Shown: positions 9,173 to 18,167, counted from the stretch's first letter. The stretch is 64,000 nucleotides of DNA from CAYPNP01 sp964412195 (GCA_964412195.1 CAYPNP010000014.1:1-64000), one strand, 5' to 3'. Notes: generated by a model from the letters alone, not told the origin. A program made the numbers and translations.

Positions 9173-10627
9173 TTAACGGGCGCCTCGACAGAGCAGGACG
9201 GTAGGGATCGTCAGGATGAGTATCTTCAGATCCAGCCAGAGGCTCCAGTTGTCGATGTATTTCAGATCGAGCTTCATCCATTCGTGGAAGTCGATCTCAT
9301 TCCTCCCGGAGATTTGCCACAGGCAGGTGATTCCGGGCTTTACGGACAGCCGCCGCCGCTGCCACCGGGTGTACTCCCGGACTTCATCCGGCAGGGGGGC
9401 CCGAGGGCCGACCAGGCTCAGGTCGCCCTTCAACACATTGAAGAATTGGGGGATTTCGTCCAGGCTGGTCTTCCGCAAGATTCTGCCCAAGCGGGTGACG
9501 CGGGGATCGTCCCTCATCTTGAAGGTGGGACCATTCATCTCGTTCAGATGGCGGATTTCCCACAGGACGTCTTCGGCCCCATCGATCATCGAGCGGAACT
9601 TGTATAGCTCGAACTTCCTTCCGTACAGCCCGCAACGAATCTGGCGGTAGATGACCGGTCCTCGGGATGTCAGCTTGATCAGGAGAGGGACGACGATGAA
9701 CACCGGGATGGAGAGGAGGATTCCGCACAGCGCGCCGACGATGTCCAGGATGCGCTTGACGACCAGGGCGAACACCTGTTCAGGAACCGGGGAAAACGTC
9801 AGGAAGGGTTGGTTTTCGATGAAATCCAGGGAGGTCCTGGAGATGGAATGCGGGAAGAAGTCCAGGGACAGCCTTGTGGGGATCCCCTGCTCCTCGCACA
9901 GCATGGCGATTTTTTCGAAGAGCTTCAGGTCGTCGTTCCCGGAACTGGCGAACACAACCTCGTCGACGATGTGCTCCTCCAATATCTGCTGGACGCTGCC
10001 GGTCGGGCCCAGGATCACCCTCCCCGGATTCCCCCGGCCGTCCGAAGCCGGGGGCCGGTCTGGGGAATCCGTCACGTAACCAAGGACGGCAAAACCGAGG
10101 TCGGCGTACTGGGAGATGCTCTCGCCGATTTCATAGATCCGGGGGGAATTCCCGATGATGATGACCCTTCGCTCGCCATTCTTCATGCCCACGCTGCGAT
10201 AATAGACGACGGTGACGATCCGGGTGGCCATCATCAGGCCGAACAGCACGCCCAGGTACATCAGCATCAGCGACCGGCTGGCTTCCAATTTGAACAGGAA
10301 GGAAAAAAACCCGAGGCTGAACGCGATGAGCACCAGCTGTTCCAGCAGGAGGACAGCCTGCCCCGTAAGGTCGCGAAACCGGTACACCGGCTTGAATCCG
10401 GAGTTGCACAGTAGGAACAGGAGGATGATGCTCGAGCTGATCACATAGAACCAGAGATAGTTCTGGAGCGAATACAGAGCGGGATTCACCACGGCGGGGG
10501 AAAGATGGCTGAGATGCGGGTAGAGCGCCATCCTCAGCTCGTACCCCGCCGGAAGGGAGACCAAGGCGGCAGCCAGGTCGAACAGTAGCATGAAATATGT
10601 GCGATATCTCTCTTTTTTCTGAATCAT
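9173..10627 (-). CDS. Polyprenyl-phosphate sugar-1-phosphate transferase (exopolysaccharide initiating enzyme)
   Basis: Starts repeat-unit assembly of a surface polysaccharide by moving a sugar-1-phosphate onto undecaprenyl phosphate. The 484-residue protein has four N-terminal helices, a central Rossmann-like CoA-binding domain (about 125-260), a fifth helix and the cytoplasmic bacterial sugar transferase domain. In that domain are KRILDIVGALCG, KFRSM and LRKTSLDEIPQF(F)N (Asp-Glu of the catalytic pair), followed by LSLVGPRAP and KPGITCLWQISGR. This is the long WbaP/WcaJ/EpsE-like architecture. No flippase or polymerase genes adjoin it. ManC, Ugd and a GT2 at 49-54 kb may feed the same polymer. 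Confidence 0.9.
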   Translation of the reverse strand: MIQKKERYRTYFMLLFDLAAALVSLPAGYELRMALYPHLSHLSPAVVNPALYSLQNYLWFYVISSSIILLFLLCNSGFKPVYRFRDLTGQAVLLLEQLVLIAFSLGFFSFLFKLEASRSLMLMYLGVLFGLMMATRIVTVVYYRSVGMKNGERRVIIIGNSPRIYEIGESISQYADLGFAVLGYVTDSPDRPPASDGRGNPGRVILGPTGSVQQILEEHIVDEVVFASSGNDDLKLFEKIAMLCEEQGIPTRLSLDFFPHSISRTSLDFIENQPFLTFSPVPEQVFALVVKRILDIVGALCGILLSIPVFIVVPLLIKLTSRGPVIYRQIRCGLYGRKFELYKFRSMIDGAEDVLWEIRHLNEMNGPTFKMRDDPRVTRLGRILRKTSLDEIPQFFNVLKGDLSLVGPRAPLPDEVREYTRWQRRRLSVKPGITCLWQISGRNEIDFHEWMKLDLKYIDNWSLWLDLKILILTIPTVLLCRGAR

Positions 10628-10699
10628 TCAGTTTCCCGGAATATCGCCGCTTCCACAACAGCACATTAATGATACAAGAATTGCCGATAATACTCAAAC

Positions 10700-11716
10700 T
10701 TATGTACCCGGATCCCGGGCCAGCGTGCGGAGGCGTTCCCGCAATTCCTCGATTTCGCTCCGGGCCTGGTCCATTTCCGGGTCGTTCATGTACTTGAGTT
10801 CCCTCTTCTTGAACGCAAGTTTTGTCGCGCAATTCAGGAATTCCCTCTTGATCAGTGGCGAGATCCAATTCTTGGCCAGCCTCCGGTGGTAATAGGGGAT
10901 GATGCGGAGTTGCCGGGCGGTGATCAATCCCGTGGCCGCCTCCGCCGCAAGCTCCTCGCGGATGATCACCGATTCTTCGAAAAGCGAAAATTGCATCAGG
11001 ATGAGCATCACGGCGATCACGGCCGGGAAACAACCGAAGAAAAAGTACAGATAACGCGACAGATCCAACGAATCGGCGAAGAATATCACGGAGTTCCACA
11101 CCATGTGGAAGAGGATGGCCGCGGCGATGGCCGCGATCGTGGCGGTCCGCTGCCTGACGTGATGGTATTTCGCGCGACCGACGAGGTATCCGGCAAAGCC
11201 GGTCGAAAACGCGTGGAGCATCCCCGTGAACACGGTCCGGATGACCATGGTCCACAGCCAGTTGAACGGCCCCCACGAGTAGAAACTGTCGAGGAAATAG
11301 AAGAGGTTTTCCGTCATGCCGAAGCCGAATCCCACGGCGGACCCGTACACGATCCCATCGGTGGGGTTGTTGAAATCGCTGTGATTGCGGATGAGAAGAA
11401 TCGGCAAGAACTTGATGGATTCCTCGATCAGGGGGGCCAGGAAGACCACCGAGAGCGTCTCATTGAACAGCGGAGGCAGGGAATGGGTCGCCAGGAACGA
11501 CAGTGCCGAGTGCGCGAGAAGAGCGAGGCCGGCGCAGGGGACAGCCCCCGCCAGAAACATCAACGCCAGCAAACGGAGGGGCTCCCGCTCGTATCGGTCC
11601 ATCCACCAGACGAGGGACGTGTAGGCGGCCATCGGGCCGAAAGCCCCGAAAAAAGAAGCGATGAATATCCAGATCGGATTGGTCATGGCGTTGATCTGCC
11701 TGCGGACGCGGGACAT
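10700..11716 (-). CDS. prsW: PrsW-family intramembrane metalloprotease
   Basis: Predicted membrane protease of about 338 residues with seven or eight helices. The family motifs are all visible: EESIKFLP (E-E-x-x-K), GFGMTENLFYF, GMLHAFSTG and ILFHMVWN, supplying the Glu and His metal ligands. Known PrsW of Bacillus cleaves the anti-sigma factor RsiW; other members have unknown targets. The C-terminal third is cytoplasmic, charged and ends in a coiled-coil-like segment, which is an extension beyond the protease core. The start is uncertain: ATG at 11716 is used here, ATG at 11686 is equally possible, and a TTG lies at 11725. No sigma/anti-sigma pair is adjacent. Confidence 0.82.
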   Translation of the reverse strand: MSRVRRQINAMTNPIWIFIASFFGAFGPMAAYTSLVWWMDRYEREPLRLLALMFLAGAVPCAGLALLAHSALSFLATHSLPPLFNETLSVVFLAPLIEESIKFLPILLIRNHSDFNNPTDGIVYGSAVGFGFGMTENLFYFLDSFYSWGPFNWLWTMVIRTVFTGMLHAFSTGFAGYLVGRAKYHHVRQRTATIAAIAAAILFHMVWNSVIFFADSLDLSRYLYFFFGCFPAVIAVMLILMQFSLFEESVIIREELAAEAATGLITARQLRIIPYYHRRLAKNWISPLIKREFLNCATKLAFKKRELKYMNDPEMDQARSEIEELRERLRTLARDPGT

Positions 11717-11767
11717 TGTAATCAAGTCACGGCCAAATCACAATCGCTTGCTGGAGTCGGGAATCGC

Positions 11768-11795
11768 TTGAGATTTCTGGAGAGGAATTTATAAT
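11768..11795 (+). promoter_or_regulatory. Sigma-70-like promoter of the amidase gene
   Basis: TTGAGA at 11768-11773 and a perfect TATAAT at 11790-11795, with a 16-bp spacer. It lies 53 bases upstream of the nitrilase-family ATG in the divergent prsW/amidase gap. Confidence 0.6.
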
Positions 11796-11848
11796 TCGAA
11801 CCGGCGGCCGGCACTGTTTTCCAGCCCGCCGCCGCGGAGGAGATTTCG

Positions 11849-12688
11849 ATGCTGAGACTCGCGCTGCTTCAAGTCCTGGTGCCTGCGGCGCCCGCCGACA
11901 TCCGGGAGTTTTTGGCTGGTATCCATCCCGCCGGCCCGGATGCCCCATGCAGCCTGGCGTGCCTCCCCGAGCTGTTCCATACGAACTATTCTGCCCTGCC
12001 CCTGCACGACAAGTCCTTCGAGTCCTATCTCCTGCCCGCCATCGGTGAGTATGCCCGCCGGAATCCCGGCACGGTGATTGCCGGCTCGCTGGCAGTGTCC
12101 CGCCGAGGACGCCGGACCAACAGCCTCACGATTTTCCACCGGGACGACGTCCTGCCTATCTATGACAAACTGCACCTGTTCCGACCGATGAAGGAGGACG
12201 CTTATTTTTTCCCCGGCGACCACTTGGGTATTCTGGAAATGCACCGCGAGGAGGAGTCCTGGCGGGTCGGTTTCGCGATCTGCTACGATCTGAGGTTCCC
12301 GGAGATGTTCCGGCTCCTGGCCGAGGCCGGGTGCGAGCTGGTCGTGGTCGTCGCCCAATGGCCGGAAGTGCGGATCAGGGTCTGGAAAGCCCTGCTCCAG
12401 GCCCGAGCCGCGGAAAACCAAATCTTTCTGGCGGGGGTCAACCGGTGCGGCTCGGACCAGGATGACAGGTTCGGCGGCGGCTCCCTGATCGTCGCACCGG
12501 ACGGGAGCATCCTGGCCGAGGCGGCGGACGAACCCCAGCTCCTGCAGTCGATCCTGGACAAGGCGGAAATCGGCAGGAGCCGGAAGGCGTTCTATTCGTT
12601 CCGCGAGCGCCTGAATGGCGGGTACCGCCTCACGAGCGGCCTCCCCGTAAACAGCGTGACGGTCCGTCCAACTCACAAGTCGAAATAA
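11849..12688 (+). CDS. Carbon-nitrogen hydrolase (nitrilase superfamily, omega-amidase-like)
   Basis: A 279-residue cytoplasmic hydrolase of C-N bonds in amides. The nitrilase catalytic triad is seen as Glu in CLPELF (near 39), Lys in YDKLHLF (near 107) and Cys in GFAICYDLRFPEMF (near 145). The R-F-P-E after the Cys and the pattern RAAENQIFLAGVNR fit the Nit2/omega-amidase and MtnU-like branches. The 3' end overlaps the end of the convergent glnA by 16 bases. Facing glutamine synthetase suggests a possible link to glutamine/2-oxoglutaramate metabolism, which is only inference. The ATG at 11849 follows GGAGGAGA with suitable spacing. Confidence 0.88.
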   Translation: MLRLALLQVLVPAAPADIREFLAGIHPAGPDAPCSLACLPELFHTNYSALPLHDKSFESYLLPAIGEYARRNPGTVIAGSLAVSRRGRRTNSLTIFHRDDVLPIYDKLHLFRPMKEDAYFFPGDHLGILEMHREEESWRVGFAICYDLRFPEMFRLLAEAGCELVVVVAQWPEVRIRVWKALLQARAAENQIFLAGVNRCGSDQDDRFGGGSLIVAPDGSILAEAADEPQLLQSILDKAEIGRSRKAFYSFRERLNGGYRLTSGLPVNSVTVRPTHKSK

Positions 12689-14046
12689 AGCTTGTACTCG
12701 AACGGGTTCGGCATCGTGGCGATTTCCATGATCTCTTCGCCGAGTTTGGAGATCCACCGTTTCAGCAGGGCTTCCGTAAAAACCCCTCCCCGCAGCAGGA
12801 ATTCGTGGTCCTTTTCGATTTCCTCCAGGGCCTGGTCGAGGCTGCGCGGGAGGAAATGAACCCTGCCTTCGTCGTCATGGAAAATATTGGTGTCGAACGG
12901 GCCGAAGCCTTCCTTCTGCGGATCGATGCGGTTGATGACGCCGTCCAAACCGGCCATCATCATCGCGCTCAGGCACAAGTAAGGATTCGCGGTCGCGTCG
13001 GGGGGGCGGTACTCCATCCGGATCTTGGCCGGATCGGACACGTAGGAGGGGATGCGGACCGCGCTGGACCGGTTGGCCTTCCCGTAGGTGATGGCGACGG
13101 GAGCCTCAAAGCCCGGCACCAGACGCTTGTACGAGTTCGTGCTGGGATTGGTGAGGGCGCACAAGGCCTTGGAATGCTTCAGCAGGCCGCCGATGTAATA
13201 CAACCCGAGCTCGTTCATGTTGGCGTACTGCCCCTGTCCGTAGAAAATGTTCTGCCCTTGTTTGGTCAGGAACTGGTGCACGTGCCATCCGCTGCCGGCC
13301 TGCCGGAACATCGGCTTGGGCATGAAGGTGATATGCAGGTTCTGGGCTCTCGCCAGATTGAACAGGAGGTACTTGGTCAGGATCGCCTCATCCGCGGTCT
13401 TGAGGAGGCCGTTGAACATCATCTCGATTTCCTGCTGGCCCCGCTCGCCGACCTCGTGGTGGTGGTACTTCACGTCGATGCCGAGGCGCAGCAGGTGCTG
13501 GACGGCGAGATCCCGGAAATCGTCGTAGAGGTCCTTCGGATTGCAGGCGTGGTAGGCGTTGTGGTGAAACTCCTCGACATGCTTCACGAAGTAGTACGAG
13601 GCGCTGGTCCGCGTGTCGTACTCCACCTCGCTGAAGATGTAGAACTCGTATTCCGGCCCCCACCAGGACTGGTCGCCGACGCCGGACTCGATCAGGAAAC
13701 GCTCGGCCTTCTCGGCCACCCAGCGGGGATCCTGGTCGAACCGGCTTCTCTCCGCGTCCGTGAGGTGCAGCTTCGTGAAGAAGCTGAGAGTCGGGATCTC
13801 CCGGAACGGGTCCACGACCGCCGTGTCGATGTCCGGGATCTGGATCATGTCGCTGAACTCGACTTTCGAGTAACCGAAACTGGAACCGTCGAAGCCGATG
13901 CCGTCCTTCAATATGGCGGGGGTGAAATGCTTCACGGGCAGGGACACGTGATGCAGCCTGCCGCGAAGGTCCAGGCTCTTGAGATCGATCATTTCAATGT
14001 TCTTTTCGCGGATGAGTGCTTCGATCGATTCAAAACTCCGTCTCAT
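12673..14046 (-). CDS. glnA: Glutamine synthetase type I, non-adenylylated variant
   Basis: Forms glutamine from glutamate, ammonia and ATP. The 457-residue protein has the GS beta-grasp motif GFDGSSFGYSKVEFSDM (about 49-65), the catalytic-site strand EYEFYIFSEVEYD (Glu metal ligands), a His-rich metal/ATP segment with MPKPMFRQAGSGWHVHQ, and NRSSAVRIPSY. The adenylylation site of enterobacterial GSI (N-L-Y-D) reads NIFHDD near residue 385, with Phe where the modifiable Tyr should be. The feedback-control Arg of the GSI-alpha type is replaced in the SDM segment by Lys. Regulation by either classical route is therefore doubtful. Convergent overlap with the amidase gene is noted there. Confidence 0.93.
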   Translation of the reverse strand: MRRSFESIEALIREKNIEMIDLKSLDLRGRLHHVSLPVKHFTPAILKDGIGFDGSSFGYSKVEFSDMIQIPDIDTAVVDPFREIPTLSFFTKLHLTDAERSRFDQDPRWVAEKAERFLIESGVGDQSWWGPEYEFYIFSEVEYDTRTSASYYFVKHVEEFHHNAYHACNPKDLYDDFRDLAVQHLLRLGIDVKYHHHEVGERGQQEIEMMFNGLLKTADEAILTKYLLFNLARAQNLHITFMPKPMFRQAGSGWHVHQFLTKQGQNIFYGQGQYANMNELGLYYIGGLLKHSKALCALTNPSTNSYKRLVPGFEAPVAITYGKANRSSAVRIPSYVSDPAKIRMEYRPPDATANPYLCLSAMMMAGLDGVINRIDPQKEGFGPFDTNIFHDDEGRVHFLPRSLDQALEEIEKDHEFLLRGGVFTEALLKRWISKLGEEIMEIATMPNPFEYKLYFDL

Positions 14047-14230
14047 CAGTAAACCTCCTGGGGTGGTTCATCCTCAATCTGCCCGAACACGATGCTTCGT
14101 CAGAGGGGAGATTGATTGTACCGCAGGTGTCAACGACACGGATGTGATGCGCAAACCGTTTGGGAATCTGACGATGTGGATTTGTCATCAAATCCGCTTC
14201 AATGATCGAATCCTGTCTCGAGAGGTTGCC

Positions 14231-14626
14231 ATGCACAGTCTGCGCTTGATTACGATCCTGCTCTGCCTCGGTTTGCTGGCGCCCGGCCTCTGGGCAGGAC
14301 AGAAAGACCAGGCCTCGCCGAAAGGGTCCGGCGACCCGAAAGTGGTGAAGCAGTCCTTCTGCCCCCCCTGCGAGATGAAGCTGGATCCCAAAACCGACCA
14401 ATTCGTGGATGTGGAGGGTTACCGGATCTACGTCTGCAGCTCGTACTGCGGCGAAAAGGTGAAGAAGAATCCCGCTCTGTACATCAAGAAGATCCAGGAT
14501 GCCGGGGAAACGCCGGAAGCCGTGCCCGGTAAGCAAGCCTCCCGCGCCGGGCACGCATGCGGCAAATGCTCCTCGAAAAACTGTTGCTCCGGCGCCGGGA
14601 CCGCCTCGGAAGCCACAAAGAAGTAG
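14231..14626 (+). CDS. Small exported Cys-rich protein with YHS-like domain
   Basis: A 131-residue protein starting with a signal peptide (MHSLRLITILLCLGLLAPGL). The mature part has FCPPCEMKLDP, then DVEGYRIYVCSSYCGEKVKK, a pattern resembling YHS/TRASH-type metal-binding domains (paired Cys followed by a Y-x-F/V-C-x-x-x-C segment). A C-terminal tail carries HACGKCSSKNCC. Ten cysteines occur in about 110 mature residues. Binding of copper, zinc or another soft metal is inferred from this. It stands alone, divergent from glnA. The ATG at 14231 is preceded by GAGAGG. Function is not established. Confidence 0.72.
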   Translation: MHSLRLITILLCLGLLAPGLWAGQKDQASPKGSGDPKVVKQSFCPPCEMKLDPKTDQFVDVEGYRIYVCSSYCGEKVKKNPALYIKKIQDAGETPEAVPGKQASRAGHACGKCSSKNCCSGAGTASEATKK

Positions 14627-14668
14627 CTACCTGAACCGCTCCCCCGACGGGCTCCTCCGGACCGCCCG

Positions 14669-16327
14669 CTAAGGCTTGTTTGTGATCAGCAGCAGGCGGT
14701 TGCTGAGGCCCCCGGGAGGAGGCGAGATGAGGTCCTTCACCTTCAGCGAGGCCAGGGGCCGGTCGTCGATCACGCGATACGGGATGCCCCGCCGTTTCAG
14801 CGCCTCCAGGTTGCGTTCCCGCAGCACGCAATAAAAAGGATGCGGCTGGGAGAAGACCGCCGCGAATTCCTTTTCGTCGACGATCTCCATGATGGGACGC
14901 CGGGTGTAGAAGCACAACGAGGGACAGGCGTAGTCATACGAGCCGATCCGGTCCGTGCCGGCGGATTCCTCCAGGATGATGCCGGCGAATCTCCTCACAG
15001 GATGGAAGTCCTCGATCCTGGGAACGACGAAGACCACGACGACCAGGAACAGCAGATATACGGAGATCGGAACGAAGGCAAAATACCGCATCCAGCGGTC
15101 CCGGCGGGCCAACACCCATCCCGCGAACTGAACCGCGAGAATCACCGCGGCCATCGTCCAGGCGAGCGATCGCAGCCCGAGAATCCGGTGGATCATGAAG
15201 GCGATGCCCAGCCCCACGAGGCCAGTCAGCACCCAGCTTACCGCCAGGATGGACCGCCAGTAACGGATCAACTCGCTTTCCCGCTCCAATCGGGCCAGCA
15301 GGATGCCCAGGGCGAGGGCGGCGGCCGGATACACCGACATGATGTAGTATTCCTGTTTGTTCTTGGAGAACGAGAAGAAGACGATGGGGAAGAGGATCCA
15401 CACCAGGAGGAAAGTGATTTTCTGCTTGTCGAGGGCATCCAGTTTCTTCCAGATCCTCCACAAGTACCAGGCCGACGCGACCGACAGCAGGCACCACGGG
15501 AAGAAATCGCCCAGGTAGATGCCCGGATAATACAGCACGCCCCGTTGGGGTCCGAAATCCCCCGTGGTGAACCGCGACAGGTTTTCGCTCACGAAGAACC
15601 GGACGATCCACTCGGGGCCCATCGCCATGTACAGGGCGACGTACCAGGGAAGTACCAGGGCCAGGAAGATTCCGCCGCCCGCCAGCGGCCGGATGGGGAC
15701 TGGCGGCTTCCTCCAGCCGCCGAGAATCCACAAAATCCCGATCACGCCGAGAGGGATGACCAGGGCCACCGGCCCCTTCGTTAGGAATCCCAGCCCGAGG
15801 CATACGTAAAAGAAGTATAGGCTTCTCTTCCCCTTTCGCTGAGAGTAGTCGTAGAAGAAATACAACGCCGCGACGATGAAGAAGGTGAGCAGGATCTCCA
15901 ACAGGGCCCGGCGGCCCATGACCAGGATCCTCGGCGTGAGGCCCGTCACGATCACCGCAAACCAGGCCCAATGCCTCGGAAGCCCGAACAATCCGGCGAG
16001 CTTCCAGACGATCAACAGCAAACCAGCCACAAAGAGCAGCGTGGCCAAGCGCTGGGAATATACGCTGACGCCGAGGAGTTTATAGGCGGCGACGACGATC
16101 CAGTAGCTCAGCGGAGGCTTGTTCAGACGGAACTCATAGTTGAAAGTGGGGATGATGTATTGCCCGCTCCGGATCATCTCCCGGGGAGTTTCGGTGTAGA
16201 ACGCCTCGTTGGAATCCCAGATGCTCGACGTCCCCAGGTTGATCAGGTACAGGGACGCCAGGCAGGCCACGATGGCCGCCTCGATCAGGATCCGCTGGTG
16301 GGATGCCCTCAACGTCACTTCATGCAT
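14669..16327 (-). CDS. GT39/ArnT-like membrane glycosyltransferase
   Basis: A 552-residue polytopic membrane protein with about 11-12 helices. The large first external loop contains SNEAFYTETPREM with the acidic residues used in catalysis by this fold. RLNKPPLSYWIVVAAYKLLG and the SQRLATLLF helix follow, both typical of ArnT/PMT_2-type transferases that use polyprenyl-phosphate sugars. The segment FSKNKQEYYIMSVYPA matches the conserved K-x-E-Y-Y loop of this family. A C-terminal soluble tail of about 80 residues is present. A lipid- or protein-linked acceptor cannot be assigned. The start may instead be a GTG at 16348, which adds seven residues. Confidence 0.85.
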   Translation of the reverse strand: MHEVTLRASHQRILIEAAIVACLASLYLINLGTSSIWDSNEAFYTETPREMIRSGQYIIPTFNYEFRLNKPPLSYWIVVAAYKLLGVSVYSQRLATLLFVAGLLLIVWKLAGLFGLPRHWAWFAVIVTGLTPRILVMGRRALLEILLTFFIVAALYFFYDYSQRKGKRSLYFFYVCLGLGFLTKGPVALVIPLGVIGILWILGGWRKPPVPIRPLAGGGIFLALVLPWYVALYMAMGPEWIVRFFVSENLSRFTTGDFGPQRGVLYYPGIYLGDFFPWCLLSVASAWYLWRIWKKLDALDKQKITFLLVWILFPIVFFSFSKNKQEYYIMSVYPAAALALGILLARLERESELIRYWRSILAVSWVLTGLVGLGIAFMIHRILGLRSLAWTMAAVILAVQFAGWVLARRDRWMRYFAFVPISVYLLFLVVVVFVVPRIEDFHPVRRFAGIILEESAGTDRIGSYDYACPSLCFYTRRPIMEIVDEKEFAAVFSQPHPFYCVLRERNLEALKRRGIPYRVIDDRPLASLKVKDLISPPPGGLSNRLLLITNKP

Positions 16328-16489
16328 GGGAGCATTGTAGCAGATCACAGGTTGCGGAAGGAGCGTGTTCGGTGATCGGCATCCGGGCCGCCGCGCTCCC
16401 CGTCTTCATTCTGATTGCATTCCCACGCCAAGATTGTTTAAATGGCGGTGTCTTCGCCGGGAAATGCCGCCTTCGGGAGACGACGGGGA

Positions 16490-17566
16490 ATGAGCAACAC
16501 CATCGGGCACCTGTTCCGCGTGACGACATTCGGAGAATCCCACGGCCATGCGGTGGGCTGCCTGATAGACGGCTGCCCGCCTCGCGTCCCAATCCTGGCC
16601 GATGACATTCAATCCGCCCTGGACCGCCGGAGGCCCGGCAAACCGTTGACTTCCGCGCGACAGGAACGTGATGAAGTCCGCATCCTCTCCGGGGTGTACG
16701 AAAACCTGAGCCTGGGCACGCCCATCCTGCTGCTGGTCGCCAACACCGACCCCCGATCCGATGATTATGAATCCCTCCGGGAGGTCTACCGCCCGTCTCA
16801 CGCGGACTTTACCGTCCAGATGAAATACGGCATCCGCGACCACCGCGGCGGGGGTCGCCAGTCGGGACGGGAAACTGTCGGCCGCGTCGCGGCGGGAGCG
16901 GTAGCGGCCCGCTTCCTCCGCGAGGCCTGGCCGGTGGTGGTGACTGCCTGGATATCGGCCATCGGCGACATCCGGATGACCGACTCCTCCGCCCCGGTCG
17001 ACGCGGAGTCGGTCTATGAGAGTCCTGTCCGCTGCCCGGACCCGGAGGCCGCGGATCGGATGATAGAGAAATTGGCCGAAGTATCCAACGACGGGGATTC
17101 CATCGGCGGGCTGGTCGACTGCAGCATCAGCGGGGTTCCCGCGGGGTGGGGCGAGCCGGTCTTCGACAAGCTGCATGCCGATTTCGGCAAGGCGATCCTG
17201 TCCATCCCGGGCTGCCGGGGTTTCCAGATCGGCTCTGGGTTCTCCGCCGCCGCCATGCTCGGTTCCCGGCACAACGATCCGTTCCAGGTTTCCGGCGGCA
17301 GGATCGGGACTTCCACGAACTACTCGGGAGGCATCCAGGGGGGGATTTCCAACGGGGAGACGATCCACTTCCAGGCCGCGTTCAAGCCGACCCCGAGCAT
17401 CCGCCTGCCCCAGCAGACCGTGACGCAGGACGGTTCGCCGGTCCAGCTGGAGATCCGCGGCCGGCACGACCCCTGCATTGCGATTCGGGCGGTCCCGGTG
17501 GTGGAGGCCATGGCGTGGATCCTCCTGGCCGATCACTGTCTGAGGCACCGCGCGGTAACCGCCTGA
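16490..17566 (+). CDS. aroC: Chorismate synthase
   Basis: Last step of the shikimate pathway: 5-enolpyruvylshikimate-3-phosphate to chorismate, using reduced FMN. The 358-residue protein opens with the family signature GHLFRVTTFGESHGHAVGC. It continues with DRRRPGK, the FMN/substrate motif YGIRDHRGGGRQSGRET (about 110-126) and the C-terminal RHDPCIAIRAVPVVEAM. An in-frame ATG at 16442 would add 16 residues, but the ATG at 16490 matches the family start and follows GACGGGG. It is not in an aromatic operon here; it sits just upstream of the rpmH promoter. Confidence 0.96.
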   Translation: MSNTIGHLFRVTTFGESHGHAVGCLIDGCPPRVPILADDIQSALDRRRPGKPLTSARQERDEVRILSGVYENLSLGTPILLLVANTDPRSDDYESLREVYRPSHADFTVQMKYGIRDHRGGGRQSGRETVGRVAAGAVAARFLREAWPVVVTAWISAIGDIRMTDSSAPVDAESVYESPVRCPDPEAADRMIEKLAEVSNDGDSIGGLVDCSISGVPAGWGEPVFDKLHADFGKAILSIPGCRGFQIGSGFSAAAMLGSRHNDPFQVSGGRIGTSTNYSGGIQGGISNGETIHFQAAFKPTPSIRLPQQTVTQDGSPVQLEIRGRHDPCIAIRAVPVVEAMAWILLADHCLRHRAVTA

Positions 17567-17599
17567 TTTTCGTCTGTCGCAGAAAAAATCGATCAAGGC

Positions 17600-17628
17600 T
17601 TGACAACCCATTCCAAATTCGGTATATA
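17600..17628 (+). promoter_or_regulatory. Strong sigma-70 promoter of the rpmH-rnpA-yidC-mnmE block
   Basis: Perfect TTGACA at 17600-17605, a 17-bp spacer and TATATA at 17623-17628 (TATATT two bases on). It lies 34 bases before the rpmH ATG. Confidence 0.75.
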
Positions 17629-17661
17629 TTCCGATTTCTATAATGCGTAGGAGACTTGACC

Positions 17662-17799
17662 ATGAAAAGAACATTCCAGCCGAACAATCGCCGCCGCGCC
17701 AAGACCCACGGCTTCCGCAGCAGAATGTCCACAAAGGGGGGGAGAAAAGTGCTCTCCCGCCGCCGCGCCCACGGACGGAAACGCCTGGTGAATGCTTGA
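17662..17799 (+). CDS. rpmH: 50S ribosomal protein L34
   Basis: A 45-residue, very basic ribosomal protein. It starts with MKRTFQPNNRRRAKTHGFRS and ends with the conserved R-x-L-S-x-R-R-A-x-G-R-K-R-L tail, typical L34 throughout. The ribosome binding site GTAGGAGA precedes the ATG. The stop codon overlaps the proposed TTG start of rnpA (TTGA), the classic rpmH-rnpA arrangement. Confidence 0.97.
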   Translation: MKRTFQPNNRRRAKTHGFRSRMSTKGGRKVLSRRRAHGRKRLVNA

Positions 17800-18167
17800 T
17801 CCCTGTTCCTCGCTTGGACCGTCGTTTCCCCAAGACACACCGGATCACCCAGCGGGCACAGTTTCAGCGCGCGTATCGGTTCGGCCGCAGAATCGAGTCG
17901 TCGTGTTTTGTCCTGTATTATCTGCCGAACGATTCCGGCCGGCACCGCCTGGGGATCACCGCGTCGAGGAAGATGGGGCACGCCGTGCTGCGGAACCGGT
18001 TGAAGCGGATCTTCCGGGAGATCTTTCGAAATTGCCCCCTGGCCGGGATTCCGTGCCTTGACATCATCGTCAATACGAAGAGATCCGCGGCCGCCTGCCC
18101 GTACCAGGCCATGGAAGCGGAATTCCGCCGGATACTCCAGATGATCGAGATAAAAAACGACGGATGA
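17796..18167 (+). CDS. rnpA: Ribonuclease P protein component
   Basis: Protein subunit of RNase P, which trims the 5' leader of tRNA precursors together with the rnpB RNA. The 123-residue product contains FPKTHRITQRAQFQRAYRFG and GITASRKMGHAVLRNRLKRI, whose R-N-R-x-K-R motif (about 66-73) binds RNA and is diagnostic. The frame has no suitable ATG. TTG at 17796, overlapping the rpmH stop, gives the usual length and implies translational coupling; a TTG at 17814 is the alternative. yidD, often found between rnpA and yidC, is absent: only 61 bases separate this stop from the yidC start. Confidence 0.93.
   Translation: MIPVPRLDRRFPKTHRITQRAQFQRAYRFGRRIESSCFVLYYLPNDSGRHRLGITASRKMGHAVLRNRLKRIFREIFRNCPLAGIPCLDIIVNTKRSAAACPYQAMEAEFRRILQMIEIKNDG

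Noticed and set aside
7024..9204. A 726-codon frame antisense to the C25 peptidase
   Set aside because: Gly/Arg/Asp-rich shadow frame with no motifs, opposite a gene with clear catalytic residues and a terminator.
14047..14230. Possible small RNA in the glnA divergent gap
   Set aside because: No convincing tRNA-like or stable hairpin structure; TTGACA and TACAAT are present but only 7 bases apart, so they do not form a promoter.
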